A stretch of 64,000 nucleotides of DNA from Epiperipatus broadwayi (Eukaryota > Onychophora > Udeonychophora > Euonychophora > Peripatidae): NCBI GenBank assembly GCA_028023455.1, contig JAQFVV010006451.1, positions 184,001 to 248,000 on the forward strand. The letters run 5' to 3'. The notes beneath the pieces are model-generated. The model did not search any database. It was not told where the DNA came from and saw only the letters and a list, made by a program, of their open reading frames with translations. Made by a program: the position numbers and the translations under genes. Shown here piece after piece: positions 1-14,966 of the stretch; the first letter of the stretch is position 1; every line of letters begins with the position of its first letter.

Positions 1-1204
1 TATTGCCTACTTACATTTTGATCAGACAACTTAATATGAATAAAAATAAACATCACATGATCTCTAACAACACAATACTTTTAAATAATAAATCTATTTA
101 TTTTTTCTAATTTCGCCACCTATTGTGAACTTAAATAATCAATACATGTCAAGTGCTAGAGGTTAATAATTTTTTATCTAGTGATTTCTTATTCATATCC
201 CCAGATTAATTTCTAATTTATAGCTTTCAACGATTGGGAGTTTCAAATTAAATCAAGTGCACATGGATTTTTTGAAATCTAATGTATTTCCCAACCATCC
301 ATAAAACACATCAGAAGATATCTGAATCAGTGTGGTGCATAAATCAGTCAGTGCAGTGAGTAGAGTAGTTATGAATGCTTTGTTTCTATCATTTCATTTG
401 GGTAAAAGTAGCAAGAGTATTATCTTCTTAAATCTGTCATTGAATATGGTAAAATTTTAAAATAAATATTGCATGACTTTTATATAAAACTTTTTTGGGG
501 GAATAACCTTTTTAAAATGGCAACAATGTATTTTTAATTTTTTCAAAGTTCATGTTAGTGTTGACTGTCAAAGAAAAACAAAATGAAATCATCAATCAGT
601 CTATCAGTACACCTTCTGATGTAGTTAACAAAAAACAACAGATGATGAAAATTTGAGAAAATATAAAAAGAAAATATTTTATTCAGTATTATGATAAAGA
701 ATATCTCAAATTTGTGTATATCATCACACTTAAAACTGTTTGTAATCTTTTGATAATTTATTTATAATCAATAGAAAATAAAAATCAGACATATTGTTAT
801 ACTAATTATTTGTTAATTTTTTATGTATTTATTTTATTTGTTTTTTTAAATCTGTTTGTAATCAATATAATAAAAGAATAAAACTTTTGTGAAACACCTT
901 ATTTTCTAAACTTGCCATTCTGCCAAACAAAAAGGTGGTTAAATGCTAATCTAATGCAACCGTTTCTCATTAATTATCACTTATTTCCTTTTTTATTATC
1001 AAGCTATCAGACAAATTAAAAAATATTAATGTTTTGAATCTGAGACAATTTGCTTGCATATCATTTTCACACTATTTCAGTATTTATGCAAGAAAATTGC
1101 TTTAGATTCAAAACATTAAGATGTTTTTAAATGTTTTTTTTTTATTTAAGTTACAATATCTATACATTTGGTTGCAAACTCATGTAATCACTTGTTATTT
1201 AAGT
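1..1204. other. AT-rich sequence, no gene seen
   Basis: No open frame with protein-like composition, no RNA gene and no recognised repeat. The sequence is homopolymer-rich and interrupted by stops in all frames. Confidence 0.6.
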
Positions 1205-1705
1205 TAGAATAACATTTTAAAATTGAATTTTAATAGATGTAAATTTGATATAATTTGTTGAAATTTGATACATTTCTTTAAAATCATTACCAAAGCAATA
1301 AAGTACTATAATATTTTAGGTAGATGGCCTAGATCTGGATAGCTGGACAGGAAAATTTTTGAATATTTTGGTATTAAATTAAAATATTTTTTTTAGAACT
1401 TAAATATCTTTTAAATAAAACCCATGAGAAGATGGTATAGAGAATTTTTGTTTGTTTCAATTAATGCTTCAGTAAAGTTGTAATAACATTTTAAAATTGA
1501 GGTTTAGTAGATTTGAATTTAATATAATTTGTTGAAATTTAATGTTTTTCTAAATCACTACCAAAGAATTATAGGGTACTAAGATATTTTAAGTAAGTGA
1601 TATTTTCTGAGATATAGGACACCAACAGGAAAATTTTGAATATTTTGATTGCAAATTTAAAAGTCGTTCTTAGAACTTCAATATCTTTTAAGTACTGAAT
1701 GTGAT
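1205..1705. repeat. Tandem duplication, period about 274 bp
   Basis: Two diverged head-to-tail copies. The string 'taacattttaaaattga' begins at 1210 and again at 1484. The copies then share 'atttgttgaaattt', 'caggaaaatttt' plus 'gaatattttg', and 'atatcttttaa' in the same order. No coding potential was seen. It may be a local duplication or two units of an old satellite. Confidence 0.7.
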
Positions 1706-2400
1706 CTTGGTTTCAACTCAAAGCTTGATTTAAGTTAAAATAAAATAAAGTTAGTTTACAATATAGTTTAATTAAGCTTTTTTTTAAAAAAAAAATGAAT
1801 AAAAAGAAAAAATGTCAAGTACTTTTAGCAGAAAGAGCATCTTCATACTTTAAGTTACATAGTGCTTTATTATAAACATATATAAGTAAGGAGTGTATAT
1901 ATTAATGTATTTCAGAAATATCTAATGATATATATATACTATAAGTTGCAAATTGATTTAAAATGAAATCATAGTATTAAATGAATTTTTTTTACAATAT
2001 ACTTTTGTTAAGCATTTTTTTAAAAAAATTTCAAATAAAAATAAATGTCAAACACTTTTCAATAGAAAGGATGTCTTCATATTATAAATTATGCAATATT
2101 TTATTATATATATATATATAGAATATAAATATTAACTTATTGCAGAAATAAGCTAGTGATATATAACTATAAGTGGCAAATTGATTTAAATGAATATCAT
2201 ACTATTAAATGAAGTTTGTTTACAATGTAGTTTTGGTAAACTTTTTTTTTTTAAAAATCCAATCAAAAGCAAAAATGTCATATTTTTCATTTAAAGGAAT
2301 ATTTTTATATTTTAAGTCAATTAATGAATTATTATACACACACATATATATATACTAAATATAAAATAAACATAAGGGGTATGCAAAAATATTTAGTGAT
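1706..2400. repeat. Three-copy tandem repeat, period about 228-236 bp
   Basis: Three diverged units in direct order. The landmark 'tttacaata' or 'tttacaatg' occurs at 1755, 1991 and 2219. Each is followed by a T/A homopolymer block, then 'aaatgtca', a purine-rich stretch, a TA-rich tract, and 'aaattgattta' before the next unit. Unit length is unrelated to the adjacent 274-bp duplication. No protein is encoded. Confidence 0.7.
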
Positions 2401-4328
2401 ATATATTGCAACCTTTGGAAATTGTGAAATGAATGGCAATGTGACAAAAACAGCCAACATGAAAAAACAAGCAAGGTGATTAATATGAATCCTCAAACTG
2501 ACTGAAAGCCAACACCTTAGGCAAGCCAAAATTGTAACTAAAGAAGGTGAGAAAGATGAATCTCACACAGAAACAATCTCTCACAAAAATCAAAATAAAA
2601 TAAGCAGACAACACTATTGGCTAAATAATATTAGCTAAGTTCAGAGTTTGAATACCATATGCCACAATAATAAAAGTAATTAGGGTAAAAATAATACATA
2701 AAAATTATTAAAGTAAAGGTAATATATTAGCAAATTAAAAGGCTCTTAATATTTAAAGCATATGTCATTAAAGGATTATATTACTTTAAATTCTCTATTC
2801 ACAACACATCTTCTAACTGCAGTATATTTTACAACCATAATTAATATCTTATTGTCATGATCAGATTCAACATTAAACTTCTTTAACTGAATAGAAACTT
2901 ATGTTCTTATCATTTGCCACACTGACATCTTCAAAATAATTTTCTCTAATAATCATATATATATATAATGGATACCACAGGGTTTATATGATATATTTTT
3001 AATAATTATAAATTTTTTTTTTTTTTCATTTTTTAAAAAAATTATTAAATAAAGAATGAGATTCTAATAAAACAAAGTAATATACTCATATCCTTAAGAT
3101 AATATCTCTAAATTTCAATAATAATTTTAAAATTTAAAATAAACATAAAGCCTCCTAATTTAGATAAAACAATATACTAGGATAGCATATAGATATAATG
3201 AGTGGATAGGGGATTTTATGGCTACTCCAAAATAATACATTAATAAATCCTCTTTAAATATGTTTTGAATTAAAACCAATCAATTCCATCATTTGAATTT
3301 ATGATAAATAAACAAAATAATATTCAAAATAGATCAAAGTGATTTTAAAACAAGCATAGCAATCTTGGAAATAAATAAAATTGACTAAAGTGATCTAATG
3401 AATAATAATTATAATTATTTTAATAAAATATTTTTGGATGTACTATTAACATTCAACATACAATTTTAATAAAGTGACTCATGTTAAATTCTTCATATCC
3501 ATGTAATCTCACTACATTAAAGTAAAGACTATTTACAATAAGCTTAATGATATTTAGATTTTTGAAGTTATGCAGATGAGAAACACTCAAGAAAATAAGT
3601 TAACTATAAAAATAACATTTATTTTGACATTAAAATATTTAACAAACAGTCTTGCTATTATTCTACAATGTTATCAAGATGAATTCTTCAGATACACTAA
3701 GCAAAACTTAATGTGGAAGAGAATTATAATTTACAGTTTACAATAAATAAATAAAAAAAAAAATAATATTGACTGGTTGATGAAACCTATAATATTGATA
3801 TTTGAATAAATTCTCTGATTTTTTACAAGACAATCATTCTATTATAATGTCCCCAATAAATGTATTTAATACTTAATGCTGAAGAAGATAGATATTCTTT
3901 ACTAAAGCCACATACAATTTTAAACTTTTAATATTAAATATTTATCAGAGAGATATCTTGAGGTGCTGTTAATGCACACTTACAAGACCAAACATAAACT
4001 ATACTTAGATATACTAAGATTGCAATTGAAGATAAGTGTAGCATTCCTTAGTACCTATGAAAATATCAATTGACAGCATAAATTTATGGTAATACATTAC
4101 CCATAGCTTTATACAAAAATACACAAATACACATTAGAGATGATAAGGCAAAGGAAATAATGGCATGAATTTAAGAAAAAGGCTTCTACATCTGAGGGCA
4201 ATAAATAGATTACTACCTTATCCCTAGTCATATAAGTTATGAAAATGGACCATCAAGAACAATGATATGATTTTTATATTATATAATCCTTCTAAATTAT
4301 TTTCTTCCTCCTCTGTTTTTGCTGTCTT
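2401..4328. other. AT-rich sequence, no gene seen
   Basis: Only short spurious frames and A/T runs. Nothing was recognised on either strand. Confidence 0.6.
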
Positions 4329-4565
4329 CATATATAATATTGAATTTCAAAAATCTTACACATTTCACTTTTTAGCAAAAAAACTTTTATTATTGATAAC
4401 AGTTTCAACTGTACCATGCAGTCTTCATCAGATCTTATTCTATTCTTTCAACTTTCTGATGAAGACTGCATGGTACAGTTGAAACTGTAATCAATAATAA
4501 AAGTTTTTTTTTTTTTGCTGAATAGTGAAAGCATGTAAGATTTTTGAAATTCAATATTAAATATG
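4329..4565. repeat. Foldback (long hairpin) element
   Basis: Two arms of about 104-110 bp (4329-4433 and 4455-4565) are near-perfect reverse complements around a loop of about 21 bp. Both arms contain 'ctgatgaagactgcatgg' and 'cagttgaaactgt'. This resembles a hammerhead core, but no stem I can be drawn, so no ribozyme is annotated. The arrangement matches the inverted, truncated repeat pairs seen elsewhere in the window. Confidence 0.8.
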
Positions 4566-7500
4566 ATTTGTCTTAAAGTATTATATGCTTAAATATAAGA
4601 TAAAGAACGATGTAATTCACTGAAAAAATATCACAACATAAGAAAAAGATAAAGCTACAATCTCTTAAATATTTTACTGGCAAGAGAAGAATATACTTAA
4701 AAGCAAGAGTCTCATACTACAATCTCTTTTAAAATAGCAACAACTAATTGATGCATAAAACTAATAAATTGATAATTAGTGCTAAATATAGCTTAATAAA
4801 AAGTATGGCACAAAATAAAAAATAAAAACATATCAACCTCTATCTCTGTCAGCATTTGCATATACATTCTAAATAAATAATTTCATGATAGAGATGAATA
4901 TAAAACATTTAAAATATAGAAATATCACTATTCAGAGAACTTTTTATAATATATTTTATAATATATTTTATAAAAAGTATGCCTAATAAAATGCATAAAA
5001 TAATAATAATAATAATAAGAAGAAGGAAGAAGAAGAAGAGCATTTTACAATATCACAAATATTTAAACTTAATAACTATACTCTTTTACCAAAATAAAAT
5101 AAAAAGAAAGTCCTTCATCTTGGTCTACACATTTGACAGTATATAATCACTGAAAAATAAAGTTCTGAATTATTTTGCAGCTTTTCAGCCTGTCGTAATA
5201 TAGATTATATTTAACTTATGCACACAGATTAGGAAAAAATATTTAAAGATGTTAGCAGAAATATGTATGGCCATTCAAATTGATGAAACATATTTCATGA
5301 ATGGAAGCACAAATAATGATCCTTGTTTAATATTTCAATAGAATATGATGTATTCATGTATTTTTTGAAAGCAAGTTCTTAATGATAATAATTAAACGAC
5401 AGACAGTTCTTTCAACAGACACAATTTTAGAATGGAGCAGAATTCTACTAACAATAACAAAAAGTGAGCAGATGTTTTTAGAATACATGAAGAATAATAA
5501 GTTCATAGATAAACTTTTATTCTAATACTTCAGAAGCATTCACATTTTAATTATGTAATATAATTTATCCTGGCTGTTGGTAAAAAGCAGTAATTTTGAA
5601 AATATTAAATTGAAAGAATAATTTCCATTGACATCTCGGGAATATCATGTTTAAAAGTACATATTGTAATACTAACAAATTTCTATAAAACAATACAAGT
5701 CAATAAGTTTAATTTCATTGTAGTAGGAAAATATATTTCCTTGTTTTAGCTTGAAGTAGGCATAATATAGATATTTAGTTATTAAATCAATTTCACATCA
5801 ATAACAAATGCTATTTTAAGACAATATCTTTTTAAATAAATGAATAATATCCTTTAAATAAATGTTTTATAATAATAACAATATATGTTATATAAATTTA
5901 AAATCATTTGTAATGCTTTTTTTAGTAAATAAATAAATAACCAAATAATATGTTTTCTAAGAAAACTACTGCATTTTAAAAGCTTGAAATAATTATTTGT
6001 TATCGATATATGTATGAATTGAGATAAGACATTGATAAACTATTTCATAAATATGAAACAGGTTCTGCTATTTGGAGCGAAAGTTTTTAATTTAAAATGA
6101 ATTAATTGCAAAGAATATCTTTTCTTTTTAATACAGGAAAAACTTGAGAAATACTCTTCAAATAAAAGTTGCTCAAAGAATATCTATAAGAATGTAATGT
6201 TTTTAACGTTCTCAATATTTTTAGCATATCTTAAAATTTAATTCTATAATATCATCTAGTAATACTATGGAAAATAGAATAAAAGTTCTTACATAATAAG
6301 AATGATAGTGATACTTTTTGACAAAATACATTGAATTATTTAATTCTAGTGGAGACAATTGAATTTTCTTAAATATTCTATTGGCTTTTCCATAATACAT
6401 GTTCTGCAATGTAATTTCAAATGATAGAATACTTAAAAGTTTAAATATTTGAGCCTGAATGAGGTAAGATAGAAGTGCATTCTTTCTGAAACTTAAAATT
6501 AATTAAAAATATTTGCAACTTAAAAAAATATTATTTGATTCTTAAGCAAATGTCTACAAGTAAGCAAGTGTATTGATAAGCTTTATTTATATCCTAAGTC
6601 ATGTGATCAATTTGGATGGCTAGAAATTGACATTTTGATTATTCCTAATTGACCTATATTGATCAGGAGTCACTGACTTCTTTGTATCCTACAAAAATTG
6701 CTAAAAAACACTAATTTGTATATTTCCAGAGCTTTCTGAAAAAATATGACTAGAAAGTAATTAATTTTATATATGTTTTAAATAGACATTTTTTTTTTAA
6801 TTAATTATTTAGCAAGTTAAATATACTATAATAAATATGAAAAAAAATAGTACATAATGAAAGTTACATAATTTTAAGCAGAATATTACCTCACGGTATT
6901 TTTCCTTAAACAGTTTTTTTAATTTAATAAGATCCTCAAATATTAATTAATTACATTTTTTTTAAAAAAGAAAATAAAGATTTTTAAGAATAACTTTAAT
7001 ATTAAATTTAACAAGGAAGTGTTAAGAAATTAAAGCTTCTCATGCATGCATCCATACTCACATTCTATTCCTTTATTTTCTTTACCCAACTAAATTTGAG
7101 ATTATTTAATTAAAGTATTTTTAATATAATTAAGATTAAATAATATATTTTTTCACAGATAATTTAAAGATTTGCAACTAGTCTTAAGGGTTTGAACTTG
7201 GCTTTAAAGTTTTACTATAACATTAACTTTTAATAATCTCTTATAACTAAACTAGGATTTTTAAAATTAAACTCATTTGCATTTTACATTAGTAATACCT
7301 TTAAGATTAAGCCTTGAAAAATTATAATAGAATTTCTAAATGGATTCAAACATTATAAACTGGGCTCTTAAGATTACATTTTAAGTCAGAAAAATATAAA
7401 AGTTCTTTTAAATTGATTAATCTGATGTGTAAACATTTAATTAAGTAGTGGTAAAGTTTGCATATAAAAAAAATTAAACCATTGGAAAAAAAAATTATAC

Positions 7501-7708
7501 TACGCTATTATAAAACTTGATATTCATGTTTACTACAAAAGCTGAAGGTCACAATATAAACTACAAGTGTCATCAATTTAAAGTACAGTATTGTTTTACA
7601 ATTTTATTTATTATGCCAATACTAATAAGTTTTAAAAAATAAAGATAAGGTTTTGTTTTATTAAATATTTCTATTTATCATGGACTAAAGGGCAAAAAAT
7701 AATTCTGT
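4566..7708. other. AT-rich sequence with a short trinucleotide tract
   Basis: No gene seen. A degenerate (ATA)n/(AAG)n tract lies at about 5005-5040. The rest is low-complexity A/T sequence with stops in all frames. Confidence 0.6.
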
Positions 7709-7884
7709 CTTCAATCACAATTGGAGTTTTTAGATTTAACTTGAAATAAAAATATTAGAGGAGAGGGTCTAGAAATTAATTAAATTAATCCCTACTTTTT
7801 TATAGCAAGGGATTGAGTTAATTAATTTTTGGACTCCCATGCTTTATTTTAAGTTAAATCTAAAAATTCCAATTGTAAGTGAAG
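7709..7884. repeat. Small foldback element
   Basis: Diverged inverted repeat of about 176 bp. The outer arms pair 'caattgga' plus 'gtttttagattt' near 7718 with 'aaatctaaaaattccaattg' near 7857-7876. An inner block pairs 'taattaaattaatccct' with 'agggattgagttaatta'. It has no open frame. It could be a MITE or the collapsed end of a longer element. Confidence 0.7.
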
Positions 7885-8027
7885 AAACATTTATTTATTT
7901 TTTTTGCTTTTTAGTACAGGGCACATAAAAGCATTTAATATATTAAAAAAATTATATTTATTTATTACACTTTAAGTTGATAAGCTTTATAGTAATAAAA
8001 TGAGAAAAAGATATATTAATCCCCCAA

Positions 8028-8170
8028 AAATCTAAGTTCCATAGATTCAGATCCAAAGCTTTTCATTGATGAAACCCTTAAGCTAAAAATTAATTTAGAG
8101 AATAAAAATGACAGCATTGAATAGGATTTTATTAAGTACCATCCCTATCAGATGCAATAATATATTGGAC
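8028..8170 (+). repeat. Decayed copy of the 455-bp ribozyme repeat
   Basis: It follows the order of the 48.9/49.5 kb family: 'cagatccaa', 'cattgatga', 'ttaagct', 'ttaattta', then 'gcattgaatagg'. The ribozyme region is degenerate (TTGATGA, and AAAAA where GAAA is expected), so activity is unlikely. It is identified by similarity to better copies in this window, not by its own structure. Confidence 0.45.
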
Positions 8171-8809
8171 TATTTCCATCATCTATCATTAAATGTTGAA
8201 TGTATAAAAAAATTTTAAACTTTATTTAAACTTTTCAAATACTAACAACTTGTTAGTAATGACATAGTCAACACATTATCACATTCAATATATCATCAAA
8301 ATAAACCTTCAGAAAAATATCCCTATTTTTTTCTTTACTTTTTTAATATCTCATACTTAAAAGATAATTGTTCCATACTTTTCCATTTTTTTATAAACTA
8401 TAATCCAAATCCTTATTTTCATTTTTACTTTTTTTTCTTATTATCTAAAGATTGTGTCTTGCACTAAATAAAAATCGGCTTTCTTTACTGTTATCATACA
8501 TATTTTCATATTTTATATAATTTTTACTCTTATATAACTGAAGTCTCTTTTATTTATATTCATTTTTTAACTCTATTTGTTTATGCATTTGCTCTTTTTT
8601 CTCTCACTTCATAGTTATGTATTTCTAACATTATCTATATATTCATCTTTTTTCCTATATAAAAACATGAAAATAAATTGACTGTCTTGTGATTTTATAT
8701 ATTATAATTTTTTTTTGCCCAATGTGTTTATTATTCTTTCTACATGTATAAACTCGTCAACCTTTATTTTTACTAATCTGTTTTATTTCATATAATTCAA
8801 TTTTCCAAT

Positions 8810-8810
<1 letters not shown>

Positions 8811-8843
<33 letters not shown>

Positions 8844-8900
8844 GTCGGTATATTAATATTTAAATTTTTAACACAGACGAACCTCCAAAATATGGCTTAT
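8811..8900 (+). repeat. (CA)n(TA)n tract plus end of Penelope-like family P1
   Basis: A compound (CA)n(TA)n microsatellite (about 8811-8842) runs into 'tgtcggtatattaatattta' and 'cctccaaaatatgg'. The same terminal sequence is found at the ends of the P1 copies near 18660-18710 and 31915-31975. Only the last 50-60 bp of P1 are present. Confidence 0.6.
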
Positions 8901-8910
8901 ATATATTATA

Positions 8911-9590
8911 CTTATTATTTAAGTAATACTTTGGGTGCAATTTGAAAATTATAATTGCAATTTGTAATGTTGTAATTGATTATTTATTAGTCTGCATTCA
9001 GAATAGGTTTTATTTACCAGTTTAAATAGGTTTATTTAAACTTCTTTGTATCAATAATTTCAATCACTGTGGTTAAATTACAATCTTTAATTTCTGTATA
9101 ACTATATTTGACCTTCAATAGGGGTGGAATCCACCCTTATGTTAAAATGAGGTTGCCTTGACAACAGTTAGAAATTGTTGCTTGTTATTGATATTGAAAT
9201 TATCTAAGTGTTGAATGGTTTTTAATGATTACTTATAAACCCATTTACCCTTGAACATTATTATGCTTATTATTTAAATAATACTTAAGATTCAATTTGA
9301 AATTTATAATTGAAGTTTGTAATGTTATAATTGATTATTTATTAGTCTGCATTCAGAATAGGTTTTATTTACCAGTTTAAGGAGATTTATTTAATTTCTT
9401 TGTATCAATAATTTCAATCTCTGTGGTCTGCTTGCAATCTTTAATGCCTATATAAGTATATTAGACTATTAATAAGGGCATACTTGCACCTTTATTATTA
9501 AAATGAGATTGTCTTGACTACAATTAGAAATTATTGATTATTATCTACATTTGGATTGTCTAAGTGTTGACTGTTTTAATGATTATATAT
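8911..9590 (+). repeat. Tandem dimer, family A, period 355 bp
   Basis: Two head-to-tail copies. 'cttattattta' starts at 8911 and 9266, and both then carry 'ttagtctgcattcagaatag', 'cagttt', 'tcaataatttcaatc' and 'ttgccttgacaacagttaga' or its variant. The second copy ends in (TA)n. The 3' part is related to the repeat units at 36.3 and 52.8-53.0 kb. No coding frame and no hammerhead core were found. Confidence 0.75.
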
Positions 9591-9599
9591 ATATATATT

Positions 9600-12500
9600 G
9601 TACCCTCACTTCCAGGAAATATGTAATTATAATCATTTGATCTAGCTCAGATAAATAATTATGTTCATCTAAATGCATCTAAATCAACAATAAATATATT
9701 CTTTAATAATATCAAATTAGCTTAACTAATAAATAATAATATAGTTCTGTATTGTAAAATTAAATAAATGACTATCTAATCAAATCATGAGACTATGAAG
9801 TGAGTTTACAAGTGGCAGAGTGAATACATTAAGCCAATATCCCGTAGGATATTACCTCAATGGCATAAGAATACTATTCCTACTCCTACTACTTAAATAC
9901 TACATTTATAGTACTCTTACATCTTTAATCTAAACTAATTAAGTATATAACTCTTAATAAATTAATCTGAATATCTTTATTGAAATTAATTTAATTCAAC
10001 TTATCTCAGGTTCTCTTAAAATAACTCTAAATTAATTATAGCTTTTGTAATCAAGTATGATAAGGGATTTAATATCATTCCTAACTACAATTCAATAATA
10101 ATAATAACAAAAAAATAATACTAATCTTTAATCTATAACTTACTCTTTTATCTTTCTACTTATAATATTGTTCATGTATATCTCATAATAATAATAATAT
10201 AATATAACTTTCTTTTATTCATATGGCATCTTAAGTAAACATATATGATATGATATTATAATCTGAGAATATGTGGCAATCATTACTAATATAATTTAAT
10301 GTAAATCTTTGGTAATTATTCCATGACCATCAGAATATTACAATAAATGAAACTTCTTAAATAAAACATATCAATAAAAATATTGTAACTCTTAAATAAT
10401 ACTTTTATTTATGATGTGCAAATATTATGTCTTCATTATAATTATCTGTGATTATGTAATTGTGATGTGAAGAAATTGAGTCGACACCAAGATTTATGAC
10501 AAAACATAACAAATTTATTAATACACTTTAACAATAAATTATATACAGTATGTACAATATGCATGCACTTTGTCTTACTCTCATTTTAGTAATCTCACAA
10601 AAAAAAAAAAGAATTACATAAAATATTAGATACAAAAAATTGCTTTATAACATTCTTTTTATTGAAAATATTACTATAACATTTTATGGCCTCTGTTAAT
10701 TTTCTTTAAATTAATACATTACAAAAGTGTTGTTTAAATTATGAATTTACTTTGAATTTATCTTTTATTATTTAGTTTTAAAACACTTTTATTATATCCT
10801 ATAATTATTTTTAACTTACAGTGTAAATAATGTTGATTAATAATATACCCATTAACCTAAATGCTTATTATTCCTCAATATGACATCAAATAAATGTAAG
10901 CATTAATGTGTATTATTATAAAATAATAATAATAATATAAAACCATGATCACTTACATTCTTCAAATATGATTTATGTATATTTATTTTACTTGTAAAAA
11001 TATGCATTAACATTGAATTTCTTTAAAAATTAATGATTAAATAATATTTTTTTATAAAACATATTTCATTCATCATTTATTTATTTGTAATAAATAATAA
11101 TGAATACCAAACATAAAAAAGTTTATGATTCTTTATAAACAAGCTGCCATCTTGTATTCTTTACCTTCAATCACCTTTACTTTTAAATAATATAACCCAT
11201 CTTATTTTTTAAACAACAATTCTGCATTTTAAACTTATTCATCATTTCATATTTTAAAATACTAGCCTTGACGATACCATTCAAGCAATACCAATAGTAA
11301 ATACATGTAGGTATATGAAATAAATCAAATTTTAATTTAATAACACTTCTATTAAATTACCATCATGGTCACAGTGTGTAATAAATAAGGTATGACTATT
11401 TTAGTTCATAACCTTTACCAATAAACATAATGTCCAAGCTATCTATTCAGCTCTATGGAACATTACAACTTCAACATACAGAAAATAACACTACCATGAG
11501 CAAAAACAAGTTATAGGGTTAAGTTATCTATACTTGAACAATACTCACTATCATCTATACTTATTCCAATATAAGCAAATCTTACCTAAAAATATTATCT
11601 TAGTTCTATTTAAGTTAATACCAAGCTTACATTGCTAAAATCTATTCTTACATTCTTATAATAATAAATAAATTCATGTCTGAAATAACTATCTAACCAA
11701 TCAATAAGAAAAGATTATTTTATCCTTTAGTAATTTTACACATGAATACAAACAATCAATATCCCGGTTTATTATTTTGATCACTTAAAATAAACATTAA
11801 ATTCTGTTATAATAGAATCATATACTTATATTTCCCTTATATTAAAATGTACTTATAATATTATTAAAAGTATGTATATTTTTAACATGAATAAACGCAT
11901 TAAAAACCATGTGTACGTATTGTGTTTTTCATAATCATTTCATACACCCACACTAAGATATTCACTAAATCAATACATAGTAAAATGATCAATACTTTTA
12001 TAATTGTTACCATCAATAATATGTATTCCTTGACGATTATTCCATTAATATTTCTGAACCCCAAACTAAATAAAAACATTATTTAAATATCATTTATTCC
12101 ATCTCATCATACTTTAAAATATTAAACTTTTTGTTTAAAAAATTATTAAAGACTTTTTTATAATAACTAATCTCTAGGTTAGTAAATAATTTAATGTTTT
12201 TATGTTTCTACCCTATTTCTATTTATGAATAAATATAATATGAAAGTTAGTAAAAAAAAAATATAAATTTAAACATATTTAGAAAAAGAAACTCCTTCCA
12301 AAAAATTTCAGTAAAGAAATTTTTTTTTTTTATCTCCTGGTACCCATTGTTGTTGATTACACTTCTGACACCAAAAACTATGCATGCTCTATTTCACATT
12401 GTAACACAGATAATTCAAAATGACTGTTCCACATTAAATATGGTAAGTTCACTTTTCTCTTCACCAAAATCCGAATTTATTTACTTAATTATTATTTTGT

Positions 12501-14966
12501 CTCCAAAATTTGAAATAGTTTACCAACTCCATAGTTATGTAAATACACCATTAAAAGTACTTTTTATATTTTGTGCTCAAATAGTTTCTACATTCTTGCA
12601 ACTTTTATCCATATATCCTGATATCTAAGTTTTCTGATACAGCTTCAAACAGCATTTTAAAATTAGTTTTCACGATATAAATAAGTTCCACAATAATTTT
12701 ATAATCGTTGTATGTCCAGCATACCTTAACTATTGATTTTTTAATATTTTTAAAATGATATAAATCATATCAGCTAATGATTTTAATTTTTATCTTTTTT
12801 AAAAAAAATTCGAGCTTGAAATTATTTTTAATATTTCTTCAGAAAGAAAATTAGCGTTCCCAAAATAATTGTTTGGTCAAATTCAAAGGTTTTTTTTTTT
12901 TTTAAAAAAAAAAAAACCATTTCCATCACAATTTAAAATAAGTTTTTTTTTTTTTATAAAATATTTAATATCATTTCATTTTTGATGAAACTCTTGTATT
13001 TCTCCATAGTTCTTTTAATAAAATTCAGTTGTAAACTAACACGACCCATTAGAATAGGCAAGATTATATGCTTTATATGATAATAACACTTACATTTTTT
13101 TCTTAATCCTTTTATATTTAGTGATAAATTTCCCATGTCTAAGTTGATGACAAATTGAATAAAAATAGATCAGTTAATAGAAAATATTTATTTTTTAGTC
13201 TTGCATATCTATATCACAACCTTTTAACAATAAATTACTGTACTTTTAGAATTTTTAGAAATGATAAAATTGACTATTAAGCTATTAATTAATTTACTGA
13301 GGTTGTGAAACCCTGATAATGGTATCATGGTATAATAGGATAACAGTGACCCTGGAATTCTTGCATAGATCTTTTATAGCTGTCCAAAATACACATTTTC
13401 ATTGGTCAATTTCAACAATGCTTGCTTCACAATCCCTGGAATCAAACACCAGGTTAAATTTAAAACTAATAATAATTTATTATTTATTCTTATTATACTA
13501 TTCAATTCTTAATTAATTTTCATATTTTATTTACACTGATTAAATACTTCAAAATAACTTTTAAAAATCATATTTTAATACCATTTCTACCTTTATTTTA
13601 AACAAAACGTATTTATTTTCAACAAAAAACACAAATCTGATTTTATTTATTATATTCACTTTTAAAAATCCAATATAACATTTATAACAGATAATATTAT
13701 TTTATTTTCAAACACAGGTGTGTGTCACATGATTTACAAAACTAATTGAGATGCTAATAATTTAAAGAAAACTAAAATAAATATTTTAATTTATAAAATA
13801 TTACATAAATCAATATCATCGCACAATTTTAAAATAATTATTTTAATACTATGAGACCAAAAATACACTTTTCTCTTACATTTTTATTTTTAATTAAATA
13901 ATTTAACATATAACCATTAAATACAATTATTATTATTAAATAATCTATTCGTTTAACTTTAAAGTATTACTTTTAAAATTTACCTTAATCATTTACTTAT
14001 AAGACTTCTTAAATCAATATTTATTCTGGCCAGTTCTCCCAATCATATTATACATTGATTATTTTACTTGCTTTAACTAAATTATTCAAAGATCATCAAC
14101 ACATAACAAACATCATCTCTTACTTAACTTTTAAAATTTTAAATTTTCCAATACATTGGTAGAAATAATCCATTCTAACCTAAACAAAAGGGTACTATAT
14201 ATATAAGAAATAATACAAATACTTACTTCTGAACATTATACAAAATAAAACATAATACCTAACCTGGGAATTATGTTCTATATAATTCTTATACCTATTG
14301 CATTGCTGAAAGTAAAAGTCTAACAAGAATGGACTTGAGTAGTACAATGATGAAGAAATAGGATTCAGCAAGCTATTGGACATTGTTATAAAATAATAAC
14401 AATAATTAAATAAAAGGGTGAATTTAGTGATTCACAGTGGTTACTTAGTGTGTACATGTATGTATGTACATATATGATAGGAATATGAGTGCATTACTTG
14501 GATTAAATAAATTAAGCGTAAGTAAAATTTAGCAAAATAAATCTCACTAAAGAAATTTAATCCAGGTGATGGGGTTTAATTAAGACAAAAAAATATCTTA
14601 AAAATAATTTATACTATCTATCCTTGTATTTTTTAAAAAATAATAAAAACTTGATTAGATTTGCAAATAACAAAACATAAATATACAAATCTGAAATGTA
14701 ATAGTAATTAAAAGATAAAAGAAAAAAACAGTAATCTATTATGTATTTTTAATCAAAAGCAAAAATGTTAAAAAGATAAATGTAAATGAATTCTTAAAAA
14801 GATTAAAAAAAAAGGGCTATATTCACTAGCATTGGACTGAGTAACAAAAAAAAATAGTTTAGCTGTTGCCAGTGGAATGAAAGTAGAATTAAAAATGTTT
14901 GTCTGTGAAAATTAAAGCCTGACCTTTAAAGTTTGAAGATTTTCTATTTTAATATAAACCAAGTAC
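9600..14966. other. AT-rich sequence, no gene seen
   Basis: Over 5 kb of A/T-rich sequence with short spurious frames (for example a hydrophobic frame near 12.35-12.63 kb) and homopolymer runs near 12.9 kb. No domain, RNA gene or recognised repeat was found. Confidence 0.6.

Noticed and set aside
4420-4495. CTGATGA with a hairpin and GAAAC in both arms of the 4.3-4.6 kb foldback
   Set aside because: Both core boxes and a stem II exist, but no stem I of more than two pairs and no acceptable stem III/NUH geometry were found on either strand.
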